Assembly (NCBI GenBank): GCA_959347315.1
Contig: OY365808.1
Coordinates: forward strand, 5,904,787 to 5,968,786
Reading direction: 5' to 3'
DNA length: 64,000 nt
Source of the DNA: Bimastos eiseni
Lineage: Eukaryota > Annelida > Clitellata > Crassiclitellata > Lumbricidae
The position numbers and the translations under genes were made by a program. The notes beneath the pieces are model-generated. The model did not search any database, was not told the DNA's origin, and worked only from the letters and a program-made list of their open reading frames with translations. Positions 33,764 through 48,700 of the stretch are shown piece after piece. The number at the start of each line of letters is the position of its first letter. The first letter of the stretch is position 1.

Positions 33764-36700
33764 ATGGCAACGAGCATGGAAGAAAACGTGTCCGTTATTA
33801 AAATTGAAGGGGCCGACCATTTACGCAAAGAATTACCAGATTTCTCAGTTTGCTCAAATGGTAATGTCTGCGAAATTGAAGCCACCGTTGTGTCAGGATT
33901 GGAGCCACTGGCAAAAGAAGAAGTCGAAGAAAAATTTGGTGCGACGACTTGGACTAGCAGAGGGCGTGTGAATATGCTGATACCGATCGAAGATGTTCAG
34001 AAGGTATAGAGTTTGAACAAACGAATTAAGCGTCTCTATGTTTTATCACGTAGCAGATCTCTGTCAAAGAAGTAGTAGAGAGAAAAGCAAAATAGTACTT
34101 TTTAAATCATCTGGAGCATTTGTTTGGATGTTCTCCTCAGTTTAGAACTGGGATTGTTTGGGTTCTATTGGTCAGGTTATAGCGTGATCGTGAAGATCTG
34201 CTGATAACTGAGGCAAACACTTATTGACATCAGTGTTTGAATCCTAAGCATTGCCACAACACTCCTGTTCCTAAATAACTGAACATTGTTAAAGTGTGGT
34301 GCTTCTGCGGCCGAAATTTCAGCCTTGTGTCGCACAGAGAAAGTACTTGTGCGACCCAAGGGCTGTCACCTATAACTTAAAATTAGGGTTACCTGAAAAC
34401 CGGACAGTTCGGTATTTGAGCAGACTGTCCGGGATAAAATAAAAATAAATACCGGACATGTATATGTCCGGTTTTTCTAAAATTTTCTCAATTTCTGTTT
34501 GTGTTCGTGCTCGTTTTATTATTTACACATTATATTTTTCAAAAATCAAAATTTCTTAAAGAACTACGCTTGTTGTTGTTGTCTTCTTATTTATCGTCGA
34601 TTTCACTTAGGCAGCTGTGACTGGGCTGTCGAACTGCCTGTTACATAACTCTTTGCTTAAAATTTTTGTGTCGCCATCTATCACTTGAGTAAGTTGAGTT
34701 GGTATTTGTAACGTGTCACATCCGGCGAGAACGCCATTGGCCCATTTCGTCGTTTGCTGCTATCCACCTATATTAATATTATGTATTTAACCAGTTTCCT
34801 GACTTTTGACTCCACAGAGTAATAGTGTTTAGGAGTAATAACCGTTCAGAGCTTTTGGGGGCGTTTGTGATGGCCCGATGGGGAGGGTTCAGAGAGGGTT
34901 TTTTACGGTTTTACCCCCTCCCTGTGAGGAAACCCATGAAACACAATCAATCCTATGATTCCTATTTCAAAAAAATGCACTGATAACAATAATATAACAA
35001 TATACACAATTTTCCCATGGGTAATACTCTCGTACCCCACCCCCGCTTTGCGTGATACCCGGGAAGGGAAGGATGGGATTGGGAAGGTGTCCAGTATTTT
35101 CAGAAAAGGTATCTGGCAACCCTACTTAAAATGACTCTAACCCTTTCATAATTGACCCTCATGTTGCCTAGCCTGACCTTAATCTACCCTCACGGCACAT
35201 AATAATAATAACAATAATAATCTTCGTTTAATTTCAAACTGACAAACCACAAGTATAAGTATAAGCGAATGATGACAAGTTATTACAGAAGTCGAATTTA
35301 ATCGTCGGCAGCCACACAGGGCACCCATTACGCTATACATCTCTTTTTAACAAACGCTGACGCCTAACGAAAGAAGGAAAGAAGTCAACCTTAGGCTGAT
35401 ACGGGTCTCGATCTCGGTTCCTCATGCGCTGCGTCCCAGTGTGTTCACCACTACTCTGCGCCCCCCTGTATTAGGCGCTTTTAATTTATTTAGTGCCCAA
35501 TCAAGATGTCTACACACCCTGTGCTGATATAAGTGATATACATTTTTTGGATGAAATATCTTTTTACATTGCAACTTACGTGGCAGTAATATTAATACAC
35601 ACACACACATGTACGTCAACAGAAGAACATATATTAGTGTCATATATATGTATATATACATTGTGTAAGAAAGATTTGCAAGTCAGTTGCTTTTTCGTCT
35701 TTAATGATCTCATATTTTTGAAATTTTGGATGATTTACAATTTTGGTTTTTATTAGGTATGAACTGAGTTTGAATTTCTTGCCGAGTCCGAGTACCGAGT
35801 TTTACTAGTTGAATTTTCCCAAGGTCAAGTCTGTTTATAAAATATTTAGAAAAAGTCTCATTATCCTGATGTGTAGATTGATACTTTGCACAACTTTAAT
35901 GAATTAGTTAGTTTTACATTAGTTAACATTAGGAAGCAGTAACTTGTAAGCAGTAGCAGTAGTTAGTAGCTCAGTATTTGAGTTTTTAGTTAGGTCGATT
36001 GTGGTTTTGTAATTGAATAAAGCAGTATTTGGACTTTCAGTTAGGTCGATTGTTGTCTTGTAAATAAAAAATCTGATTTTCGTTTTCAAAACAGAAAATT
36101 ATAAAGTTTAATACTCAGACCCATTCTTTGCTATAGTACCAAGAAAATTCGACCAAACCGAGTTCTGAGCCGAGTTTTGGTTCATCCCTAGTTTTTAGCG
36201 ATGGTTTTTTTATGGTTTGGGAGTCTATTTTTTAGGCCTGCTAGTTTTTGCAACTTGATTGTTCTGTATCTTATGTTCCACAGGTTTTGAAACTGCGTAG
36301 TGTTGACAACGTGTTGCTTGTCCTGAACCGTTGTTCAAATGTCACATTTTCTGCTACGCTTGTAAGTTGTTCTAATTCGTTTTAATGCGTCATCAAACTC
36401 TTAAGAAATTTAGGTGGATATGTAATTAAAACATTTTGTCATTGCTTCTTCTTATGTAATTGTCTGCTATGTTGGCAGGTTTTCACTTCAAATGTAACTA
36501 ACCATTTCTGTTTTTGCTTAAAACCCTCTTTGTGGACAGAAAGACTAGGTCATCTTCTAGTATGTCTAATAGGATGCAGTTATGTTAAATTCTGTCTTAC
36601 TTATGCACTATTCGTCCAAATTGCTCACTTCGTTGTGACCTTTTTTCTCTTAATACAGCTTATAGTGCATAATTATCATCACAGCAACTTTGTAATTATG

Positions 36701-39700
36701 ATAACAGAACGTTCTTATTCGATCAGGTTGGCATATTTACCTTCTGCAGCGTGAGCAATGGTCTACGTGCACGCCAAAAATCCATGTCAGTGTTACTTAA
36801 CACTTCAATGATGAGCGTGTACTAAAATGCATAGAAAATTAATCCATCTCATCATTTAAATGTTAAAGTTAATTATTGTATATAGAGACAACACTTTTCA
36901 GTTCTGCCTAATGTTATTTATGTTTTCTTTAAAGGATGAAGCCTTGGCTCAGATCAGAACGATAGTTCCACAAGTGGACTGGGATACAGCATTAAAAGTA
37001 TGGGCCAAGTTCTTTGAGTTTCCACATGCAATCTCAACCTCCCCAGTTCCTAATTATGGCAGAACTGTTGATGTAGCTTCATCTGTGGTTTCATCTGATT
37101 CGATCTCCGATGCCTGCCCTGAACGGAATTCTATTCTAAATGAAAAATCAACGGATGATATTGCCTCAAATAATTTGTCTTCAGAAGTTCTGAGTTCTTG
37201 GGCAGAGTCTTCTTCCTGCATAAAACAAAAACTACCAAAAGATCCTCTCCTGCCCTCTTTTCGAGCGACTTGTAATAGGTCTGGAGCAAAACACTGCTTC
37301 CAGTCTCCGCAAGCAGCCGCCAATTTCGGAGGAGAGATAAACAATTACTTCGGATGGAATGTTGACTTAGAGAACTTTGATATTGAAGTCGTTTTAAATA
37401 TTGACGATGACAACGTTCGAGTGTGCGTTGCGCTTACCAGAGAAAGCCTTCACAGGAGAGATATCAGTAACTTTGGTCCAACAACGCTCCGACCCACTAT
37501 TGCTTATGGAATGCTCAGGTGTGTAAGAGGGTTATAAAGTAGGAAAAGAATAATAATTGATTATTTGGTGTCAAAATGTAGTTTATAATATTATATATTA
37601 TGTCAGTTACAGATTATTGTTGTCACCCAAAAATTGGACAAAGTTGTGTTAAATATTGACAATGGTATGTGATACACTTGGGAGTAAGTCTTTGCAGAAG
37701 AGATGTTATTTAGTAGTGAATTTGGTCCAATAACACTTGACCTACTACACTGCCCTATATGATGTTAAATATCATTACATTAGTAAGATGCTATTTATAA
37801 ATTTTGCCTACATTTGAAAACTTTTGCTTTCATTATGTTTTGTATTGAAAGCTTATTTCACAAAGAAGGACCCACAATTGCATATGTGCGGTGTTGGGCA
37901 GTGTAATGTAATTGAGCATTTATGTAGCTCTCCTTCTGGATATCTACAGAAACGCTATATGCTGGCCTATATGATGTTAAGTATATCATTACAAACTGCT
38001 GGCCCAGAGGACGAAGAGGTCAAATCTGCCTCAAGTGTGAAGAGATCTGAGACTAAGAGCAGAGGTCAGTTTACAGAGGAGATCACAAAGGTACTTTAAG
38101 GTCATGGTGAGCTTTGGAGACCATATCTGGAATAGATAACCAATGCAATTCATTTCATCACTAAGGTCGATGTATGAGAGACAAGGGAGGCGTGTGATCA
38201 GTCTGGCAGTGGAGTTTAGGACTGGTTGGAAGGTAGAGAAATGAACTTTGGAGAAGATGCATATGAGGAGTTGCAGCAATCAATGCAACTGCAGACGAAT
38301 GTGTGAAGACACACGAGGAAACTGATCTCCTGTTCTCTCGGAGCCACCTCAAATGATAGTTGCGGGAACGCGTTGGGGTTGATAGATGTTCTGTGATCAT
38401 CAAGTTGCAATTCGGGGCAACACCTGTTTAGTGCACTGTGAACTGGAGTCAAACCAAATGAGCTGAGCCTTAGCAAAGCAGGTTTTGAGGTCATCCAGAG
38501 ATGGAAGTCAATTGAAATCAGTGCATCGAATGAGAGAGCTGCTCTGAAGGGGTGTGACATTGCCAAATACCTGGATGTCTTTGTGCAAGTGCCCAGTTCT
38601 TACTTTGTTTGCAATGTGAACAGAATGGTTTATAGTTAGTTTCTTTAACATTTAAATAATGCAGATAACGTATTAGCTGAGAACCAGTAATTTGTTTGCT
38701 GAAGAGTGAAGGAATGTTGGCTGTTGTGTAAAAATTGTGTAGAAGAGGGCCAAATACAGAGCCCTGTGGAATATCGAACTCAGCCTCAACCCAGGACATT
38801 CTAATGTTGCCAAGGATGATTCTCTGAGTGGTACGATATGATTTCATTGGGCTATCTTACTGCGTGATTCACATACAGTTGATGTTAAACAGATTAGGGT
38901 TTTTTTAGTTAAATAAATTTTTTGTTCTGGGAGTAAAGATATATTTGTGCAAATGTTGTCTTAATTGCTATAATGCTGTTAACTTACGGACTTTGTATCA
39001 AACGATGTTTATAATATTAACTTGTATTATATATAATATTGGTGATTTATTTTCATGTAGGTTGTGCAAAATTCGAGAAGGTGACCGTGTGTGCGATCCC
39101 ATGTGTGGAGGAGGCAGCATACCAGTTGAGGTGATGCCACTTTTTACACTACAAGAAGTTGATTAAATTAGCTATTCATGTATACATTGTGATCAAACTA
39201 TGCATTGATGTTAACATCAAATGAATAAATATGTTATTTGCTAATTTAAGCTAAACTGATAAATCGGACTATTTGTCATTTTGAACTACTGAACTGCCGT
39301 TCACAATCCAAAATATTATGTCGTCATTTGTCCACAAAATGGATGAATAGTGGTGCAGGTTAATTTTGTGCAATATTAGAGTTATTTTTATCATGCATGG
39401 CTAATGGTATCCAAATTCCAAGTTGCTTCAAGGTAGAACTTTTTGTGCTTTGCATGTTGCATCATCCAGATTTATTGTATTGCATAGTTGTTAAGTCAAG
39501 AAGAAGATATGAAGATTTTGGCTGAAATTATGGTTAACAATTACAATGAGAGTGTACTGAAAGCGACTTGGAACCATTGTCTTTAAGTGTTAACAGTACT
39601 CGTTAATGCGATGATATTTCTCTGAGTTGATGTGTTGCTCAGATGCTGAGAAATATATCATGTTTGGACAATTGCACATTAAATTTATATTATATATATA

Positions 39701-42700
39701 TATACACATATATATATATATAAATGTATATATATTATATATAAATATATATATATATATATATTCATGTATAGATGGATGGATATATTGATGTATGAAT
39801 TTTGTAGGCTGCTCTTAACTGGCCACTAGCACATCACTTTTGTGGTGACATCTATGGATCTGCACCAACTCGAACTGTGAGCAACATAAATGCTGTTAAC
39901 AACAAACGTGCAAAGAAGGAGCTGTGAGTAGTTGCACTAGAGATTACAAGACAAGACATTTAAAAACTGAAAGTGCAATATGTGACCCCTTTACTCGACA
40001 GAAGAATGGACATTTTAATGGAACTTCTCAGAGAGTATGTACTAACATTAGAAATGTGCTATAGTGTGTGAGTTTTATATGTGTACAGTTAACCTCTTTA
40101 ACATAAGAAATGTACTGTAATGTGAGAGTTTTATATGTATACAGTTAACAGTAAACCTCTTTAACGTGAGCCCACATTTACTTGTGCTGTGAGAACTCAT
40201 TGTGCAGCAGTAATTTAAAGTTTTATTGTCCTTACAATATGCGTCTATTTACTCACCGTGCATCCCGAATAAACTTGTCTCAATGCAATTTATCATATTG
40301 AAGGCTTTCAATTTGATAATATTAGGTTATATGCCGGGTGGGCCAACTGAATATAATTAGAAACTTTGTTCAATCTAAAAATTGCTGGTCGTAACATAAG
40401 GGGACCCTGAGTCGCCCGTGTGGTTTATGTAGCGATAAAATACATCGTTTATTGTTTGAAAGTGACACTTATTTGTCTGAATTAGACGATGATGATTAGC
40501 TAGCTAAATTCTAATTCTAGTAACGGTATTGTGACAGATGATTATTACAGTGGCATTTGCCGAAAACAAACGTTTGCCATTTGTGTGATCAAGAGATGAA
40601 AGCGACACTCGTCATTGGTTAATATTTTTAGAAGTACCTCTAAGGCACATGTGTTCTTGTTGCTGACGTTCGTAAATAGCAAATAATCCACTGGATCTTG
40701 TGAAACATTTCAATGGGTTTCTCATCAATGATGTAATTGTTCTTAGATAATCACTGAAAATAACTGACTAATGCAGTCCTCAGTTTAAAAAAAAATCCAT
40801 ATTGAATATTATTGGATTGATGCTATTTGTGATGAGCTTAAGGCTGCATAGTCTTTTGCTTACACTATGGGAAGATGAAAAGAATATCAGAAAGGAAACA
40901 CAATACTTCTGCAGACACTGATGTTGCGGCTTGCCGAGCACCATGCTTTGGAGTATATCATACAAAGTGAATATATTAAACTGGTGCTGTATAATTCTTT
41001 AGAAGCAATATTTGTTTAGAAATATTAAAGGTTGACTCTTATGTTTCTCTGTGCAAATAAAGTATTCCTGCTAGTTACAGTTGCAATATCTCCACTCTGT
41101 CTTCCACTAAACTCGTGCATTATTTCAAAGACCTACAACAATTGCATATGTGTGAAAATTTTTAAATTGTTGATGTTAAGACTGTTTCAGTGCAAGCTTT
41201 GGAGTTACTAAAGCATCCTTAGTAAAAATAGTTGAAAGCAGATATCAATAAGATTATAACTAGCTATCAAAACATTGTATTGAATAACTGAGTTGAGTGT
41301 ATTTAATTATGTCTCTTTTTCAGGACTCCTGTGAACATAGACGTCTTTTGTTGGGATGCTTGTTCGCTGCCAATGAAAGACAACTCGGTTGATGTGTTTG
41401 TGACGGATATGGTGAAGAAACACAAATTACCTTTAAAGAAATAATATAAATAATTCACATCTATTGTAGTTCACTGTTGAAATGTAAATATTATCTAAGT
41501 TGTCCAAAGGCAGCAGTTTGCAAGCTTTATCATTATTATTAAGGTACCACCAGTTAAAAATTGAATGTTGGCATGCATAGTATTACACACAAGGTCAGAT
41601 CATGATAGCAGGCGAGCGCAGACTCCCTTTACAATCTATTGTGTTGGGAACTTTACGACTGTTGTAGTCTGTAGACACACTTTGCTTTGATATAGCGATT
41701 GTGTGTTATGCTAAATGCTTTCAGTATTCCTCCAGAGAGTAACTTGGATTTTTCTCCATTTCTTGCTGTGTTTGTCTTGTTATTTTGTTTAAAAAAATCC
41801 TGCACCAAATCCTAAAACTGCTTTTATCCCTGCATTTTATTGCAGCAGAAATTTAGCTGACTTAAATAATATATTATATTATTTCTATTGTTGTCTCATT
41901 GCTTTATACTATTGTTTTTCAGCCTTTTGGGAAAAGGTAAGGTGTTAAATAAAATAATTTCAGTTTAGATTATCTCAATATTTATGCTCTATTTGTCTCA
42001 TTATTCTGTAATTGGTAACCATGTCACATTAGACTCTAGTTATTTTACAGAGATGTCACTTTATAATGATGAATTGAATCTGTCATTTAGTTTGATTAAC
42101 ACCTTTGTCTCCTCAAAATTACAGTCTGTTCTAAATGCATCTGTTTGTCTGACTGGAGACATCCCAAAATTTTGCCATTTTTCCGCCAACATACGAGACG
42201 ACGTCTGCTGGTTGCCTATATCTCAACACGAATAATATAAGACTATTTTTTAAAATTGTGTTGTCAGAAATTTTCTGGACATCTAATGTCAGGTCCTTGT
42301 GTATCTGTGCCTCGTCTATTCCTGGTCACTGCTGTCCATGATGTTCCTTGGGCTGAGTTGCCCATTACCCAGCACAGAAGTTTTGCCGATGTTGATTGTA
42401 TATCCTGGAATAGTTTTCCTTTTAAAATCAGAAGGCAGAACAATTTCCTTGTTTCCTGGTAGTCTGTACTGTTTGATTGTGGGACTTTCTTGCTTGGTCA
42501 GAAGTGCTGCTGGTGAGTTTTCTTGAAATTGTGTTGTACAAGATTTATATTCATTAATTCATTCTGGAATTTATGTAGTGCCTCTTTAAGTGGTCTACTC
42601 ATAGGTGCTCCTGACTCCAGCATAGTCAAATAGAATTGTGGCAATGCCAGATATATAGGTGATCATATGCAGAAGAAGACTATGACCTGCTTCATAGCCC

Positions 42701-45700
42701 TGAGCATAATGTATGGGACCGGGACCCACCAAGACCGGGTTGGGCTGTGGACTATGCTAATGGAAATTTCCAGATAGCTCAAATGTTGCATGATGCAGCT
42801 TAATTAAGATTTCATGCTCTATGGTGTCAAAAGCAGTTTATTAAGAAAAACAAGTTCATACTGTGTTTATTTCTGACTGAGTATGCAATGATCAAAAAAA
42901 TATCTGCATCAATTGTTGGATTATTGTTGTTCCAATGTAACTAAAGTGAATGAGTATTTTATGGTCACAAATTTGTTCGCTCTAATGATCTAATTTATTG
43001 TTATTAATCTTATTTTATGTTAATTTTTTCCTCCTTAACGAGACATGACAGAACATCAATGGGCTGAATGTCGGACTGCTCCCCTGTTCCCCTATATAGT
43101 GACTGTCTGAGGAAGGCTCGAATCCATGCTTTATTACCAGTTCTGCACTCTAACTATAGTTATTCAGCTGCTATGTCCATCTATTCTGCTCAGAAGTCAT
43201 AATTAAAGCAGTTAAAAATGTTATATAAATACGGTATTTATTATTTAGTTAATGCAGATGATACAATTTTTTGGCCTTCGTTATCGAAGTCACTGATTCG
43301 TAGCCATGCATTGCATCGGGATTTTTGAACTGATATAAGGGAGGGTTGTTTGTGTCTGGACCCTATGGAGCTTTGCCTAAAGAAAACACAATTTGAAAAT
43401 AAAAGTTCTCATTTGTCACATTTTAAGGCTTGATGAGTTTTATTTGATGTTACTGACTGATATATATTTGATAATGAAATTTAAAAATTCAGATTTTTAT
43501 TAATATTTATTATTAATCAGCACTTTTGTTGCGCCCGTGTTTAATGTGGGGTGCATTAATTGATGGCACATCAAATCCGTACCATTAGCCTGGTCAATTC
43601 CATGAGGTCTGTTCGTCAAGACATTTTTATGCCAAATTTGACTGTTTTTATACTAATAAATGCATCAGTTAAGCATTTTTTAGCAATGGTTTTCTGGAGG
43701 CCGTCCCTACTTCTACTTTGGTCAACCTTTCTGATGCTCTATTTTCGGCACTCTGGCTCCACACTTGCCTGATAATATTCCCATTGACCTGCCATTAAAC
43801 AACCCAATGGTTGACTTGCTGTGATTTATTTTCAATGGTCCTTTTCTATTAATCTTGTGTATAAAGAACAGTTTATGTACAATAATAAGTATTTATTTTT
43901 ATTTATTTATATATTTTAAATTAAAAATAAGTGGCCTTTTGTTAATGCAAGACAAATGCTCATGTAAAGTTGTATAAAGTTGTTGGGATCAGGAAAACCA
44001 GAGAGTGCAGGTCTGCTCAAGCTTCGTTTTTGGTATGCAGTGAATGGGCCTGCTCGCTCAACCCAAGTCTTTGGCATCCAGTAAAAGAACCTGTTCAACC
44101 CTGGTTTGGCGCATGCACTAAAATGACCTGTTCGACCCTGGTTTTTAAGCTTGAGAGAGGCAGAGCCATAGGGATGACCTTTTATTCTAGGACCAGTTCT
44201 CCTTTATTTGGCCTACACAGACTTAGTCATTCAATTGAAATATTCACTCATACGGAATAAATGCAATAGGTGAGGCTGCTGTTGTTGTGGCTTCCTGTTG
44301 CCGAGCGAATATCTCTTTGAAGACGATCCTGCAGACATGTTTCTCACTTGTCGGCTGTGCTCCTGAATACATCAGAGAGCTTATGTTCGATTCCCAGGTT
44401 TTCTTGGTCAGCCATCGATGCACTGAGTGACCCATCGATCAATGGAGAATATGATAAGATGCTGCCACTCCTCATTTCAATTCAAGCCCATGGTCGTGCT
44501 TTTATACGTATTGAACTGTGTATATGTGATATAGTGATACTTTACATGTATTGAACTGTGTATATGTGATATAGTGATACTTTATACGTATTGAACTGTA
44601 TATGTGATATAGTGATACTTTATATGTATTGAACTGTGTATATGTGATACTTTATACGCATTGAACTGTGTATATGTGATATAGTGATACTTTATACGTA
44701 TTGAACTGTGTATATGTGATACTTTATATGTATTGAACTGTGTATATGTGATATAGTGATACTTTATATGTATTGAACTGTGTATATGTGATACTTTATA
44801 TGTATTGAACTGTGTATATGTGATACTTTATACGTATTGAACTGTGTATATGTGATATAGTGATACTTTATGCGTATTGAACTGTGTATATGTGATACTT
44901 TATACGTATTGAACTGTGTATATGTGATATAGTGATACTTTATATAGCTGATTTTATGAATCTGTTTTAAGTACCTCACAAAGCCATTGTACCTATGAGG
45001 TGAGAAATTTTTGAGACACTGCGGTTGATCCGAAGTTTCCCTACTGAGATCTTTAATATTGTCATAGACTTACAACAGATGTCATTACGTTAGTGTATTC
45101 GCTACGGGTGTTGATGTTTGCTCAGTGAATTGTGTTTACAATCTGTCTTGTATTTACTTTGAGCCCTGTCTACTTCGGTGTGCAGTTTTGTCTGCCTTCA
45201 TGCTTTTGCTCCAATATTGTGGCATATCAAGGTTTAATGATTTATTTAGGATGTTTCTTGATTGCGTATGAATATTGTAGAGTTGGTTCACGTCTGAGCA
45301 ACTGGCATCTGTATCCAAGAGTTCTGAATGAACTGGCCAGAGTAAGCAAGCTTGAAACTGGAAGAGCCTGCCTACTTACTCACGACAGGAAGTGCATCAC
45401 TAAGGTTAATTTCCAAACCAGAAATTTTTATCTAGATGTGATGTGTCTGGATATTTGATATTTTTAAGATTTTTATGTGAAAAATTAATCTGATGTGAAA
45501 TATATGTTTGACCGTATTCGTAACTTTACATAGCGCCACTCGTCGTGCTGATTCAATCATAGGCGCCCCCAGTGTAAGATACCCCAAGAAACTAAGGCAG
45601 TCTATAAGAAGAAAATGGATGCAGGAAAGCCCGCAGCTTGAAGCAAGGAGCGAGTCATGGGAGGAAGTAGGTTCCATTGAGTGGTTTGTTCCGCACTAGT

Positions 45701-48700
45701 TTATGGATCGATTTATAGAATATGTATCTGAGCAGGAAATATGGAAATTGTGATGTGGTATGGATGCTATGAAGTGAAGGATTGTTGTGTGTGAATTATT
45801 TCTAGGTTGGTTTTAATTATGAGGAACTAGCGGTTGGATTAGGAGTTAGGATTTTATGACTCACTATAATAATATTTGGCTAAAATAGAATTCTGTCGAG
45901 AGTGCACGCTTATGGTTAAAACTTAGTAATTAAACTTGAATATTTTCGTCAACATTGTCCTATCATTATTCTATTCTATTTACGGATTTATTAGCGCCTC
46001 TCACAGCACAACCTGACCAGTGGCACTCCTAGTGTGAAGAACTCCTATAGAGAAAAGAAAGTCTTAAGAGAACCAGCAGAAAAAAACAGTTGCGCAACCA
46101 GATAAGATCTCAACAAGAGTCACAGAGATCAGGAAGGTTGTTTTAAAGCGAAGGGCCAACAGAGGCGTAGGCACGATGCTGAGCTGTGACAGTTCTAGAC
46201 CGAGGTACTAGAAGGTCCTGACGGTCTAAAGAACGGAGAGGACGTCCAGAGGTAGCTGAGATAAGGTTGCATGATAAGATCACAAAGATAGTGGGGAACT
46301 TCACCCAAAAACGCTTTGTGTGTAAGAAAGGGAACTGAACCGAATCCTATCAGTCAGTGTAAGCCAATGAAGATGTTCAGTCAGGAAAGTAGAGATATGC
46401 GAGAAACTAGGAAGACGGATGATCAAACGAACAGCAGTATGGTCCACAGCCCCCACGGTATTGCTCTAGACATTTTTCATTGTTTTATTGATGCGCAGTA
46501 ACAGAAAATTTGCCTCTATTGACGTCCTAACCACAATTGTGTCTGTTTGCTAATAAGATTAGAAAGGCAGTTATTTTTAGCCTCTTTTCTTTAACTTGGC
46601 TTACATAAAGTTTGTGATGGACGGATCGTCGGTTCGTCGGAGTTCTTTCAACTCTTTTCAGTATGTTCCCGTCGACCTACAGAGCTGAAATTTTGCACAC
46701 ATTTCAGGCTTGTATGGCAATGCAATGTATCAAATTAAATATTGTTTAACCACTCAAACGAGCCCTCCTTGACGAGCTCCACTCTGGCAAGTTTACCTCA
46801 TCAATTGTATTTAATCAAAAATGTCTTAAGGATATGGAACGATTGTGCCATCTACCAGATAAATGATGGTTCTGAAAATCCATGTTTTTACTTTAACTTG
46901 TTTAAAGTATGAGGTACTATGAGTATTATCTGGAGGAAATTAATTTATCTCTTCGGACGTTTAGTTTCATACCAAAGTATCACAGATATTTGTCAGTCTT
47001 TTCTATATACACTTACTAGAATCGTCTGAGTGGGTTTTATTAAACGCAGCTCTGACAGATCGAAGATAAGAGACCGACAATCCTATACAGCAAACGAGCG
47101 ATCGTTTCCACGTCTCTCGGTTTCTTTGGGCGTCTGTTTAGTATGCGTAGCAGCGGCGTGATTTGCCCGTGAAACGCGACATCAAAACTGCATTAATGTC
47201 ATTCATTCTCGATGATATTTCATGTTCTGAGAACGTGAATGGTGAATTTTTAATGCTGTTCAATGCTGCAGTCTCTGTGAGTATAGGATCGATGAGAAAA
47301 TCCTCGGGCAATCATTCATTGATTGGCAACGTCGATGACGGCTTTTGATAAAATTACTCTGGGCGTTAGAGAGCATCTATTAATGAACGCTATGCGGCTG
47401 GAGTTGTTCAGCATTGGACGCACTGACGAAGCTGTTGCACCCGTTTGTGCACTGCCTCTCGCAATTGCCGTATTACTTGATGTAGGAACGTGACTCGCAG
47501 GCTTATTTTGCGCATGATCGTGTGTTTACCTAATCGGACAGGTATAAATTGATATTAATTCCGCATATCAACAAAGCCGATTATATCCGGCAGTTGCTCC
47601 GTTTTGAAATGCTGGGTAGTGAAAGGCAGTTTCCAAGAATGTAATGCTATGAAAAGGCATCGTGGCATCCGCGACATCTGTGCAGCAACAGAAGTGCTTT
47701 ACGTATTTGTTGTCGGCTTTATATAAACGTCTGCTATAACACGGTCGCTGTAGAATGAATGCAGAAATCGAGTGTTTTGTTGTTTGTACGGTTAGGCATG
47801 ATTTATCTGGTAAACGGGTGACTAGTCTTTGTTGAAAGTTACTTTTGTCTGATAGTCAATGCAGTCCATATGGACTTTCGTAGGCGATAAATTGAGAACT
47901 CCTTGTGCCAAGACATGAATTGCGTGTACGGAAAAGGACAACCGTTGTGGCTGATACCAATTACCCATTGCATTGTTTTGTATAACTTAAAATCAGTTTT
48001 TATTCCCAGACTTATTACTCAACCAAATTATTGGATTATCTTTCTCTTCACGCCTAGTAGAAGAACTGGTATTAGTGAATGAGCTCTTTCGATTGATGGA
48101 CCTAGAGTTTGGAATTCCCTCCCTGCAGGTTATAGATCTCTTCCTTCTGCTCAGTTGCTTATGTCATTTAGTCCTCGCATTGTTTGTCTCCTATAGATTG
48201 CCTCTTTTTGTACGTATTAATCTTCTGTATTCTCACCTGATTGATGTTTTGTTTGGTTCACTGTCGGTTTAATGCCTTCCGCGTTAGACACCATCACGAT
48301 ATAAGTTATTGACTATAATAATCGAGATCAAGGTAGTTGACAATTTGCGTCTGAACACCAAGAGAGTAATTTTATATCCTGTGCCAGCAGGCACAGATGG
48401 GGACCATCTGGCACTCAACGTTCCCACATGAGACCTGTATGGATCACATCAATTGTTAATGGACATGCTGGCAGGGTGTTTACTCCTAAATTTATCAGCG
48501 CCACATGAAAGAGGCGTCAGGCAAAGGGGAAGTCCCAGTTGTTCGTCGGTGCTATAGTGAAAACAAGTTGGCATGGTGGCATTTGTGGGCCAGGTTGTTT
48601 GCTGGATAGTATGTCGATGGTGTGATATACTGCGTGCAAATTTTTAGATAGGGGCCGTCCCGATATTAGGTACGCAGCGAGGGGAGGGGGTTTCGAATTT

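Noticed and set aside
33080..35470. tRNA genes at the B-box-like GTTCGAAACCC and GATCGAGACCC sites
   Set aside because: No acceptor stem or full cloverleaf closes, and the two loci share a long non-tRNA body, as expected of a SINE.
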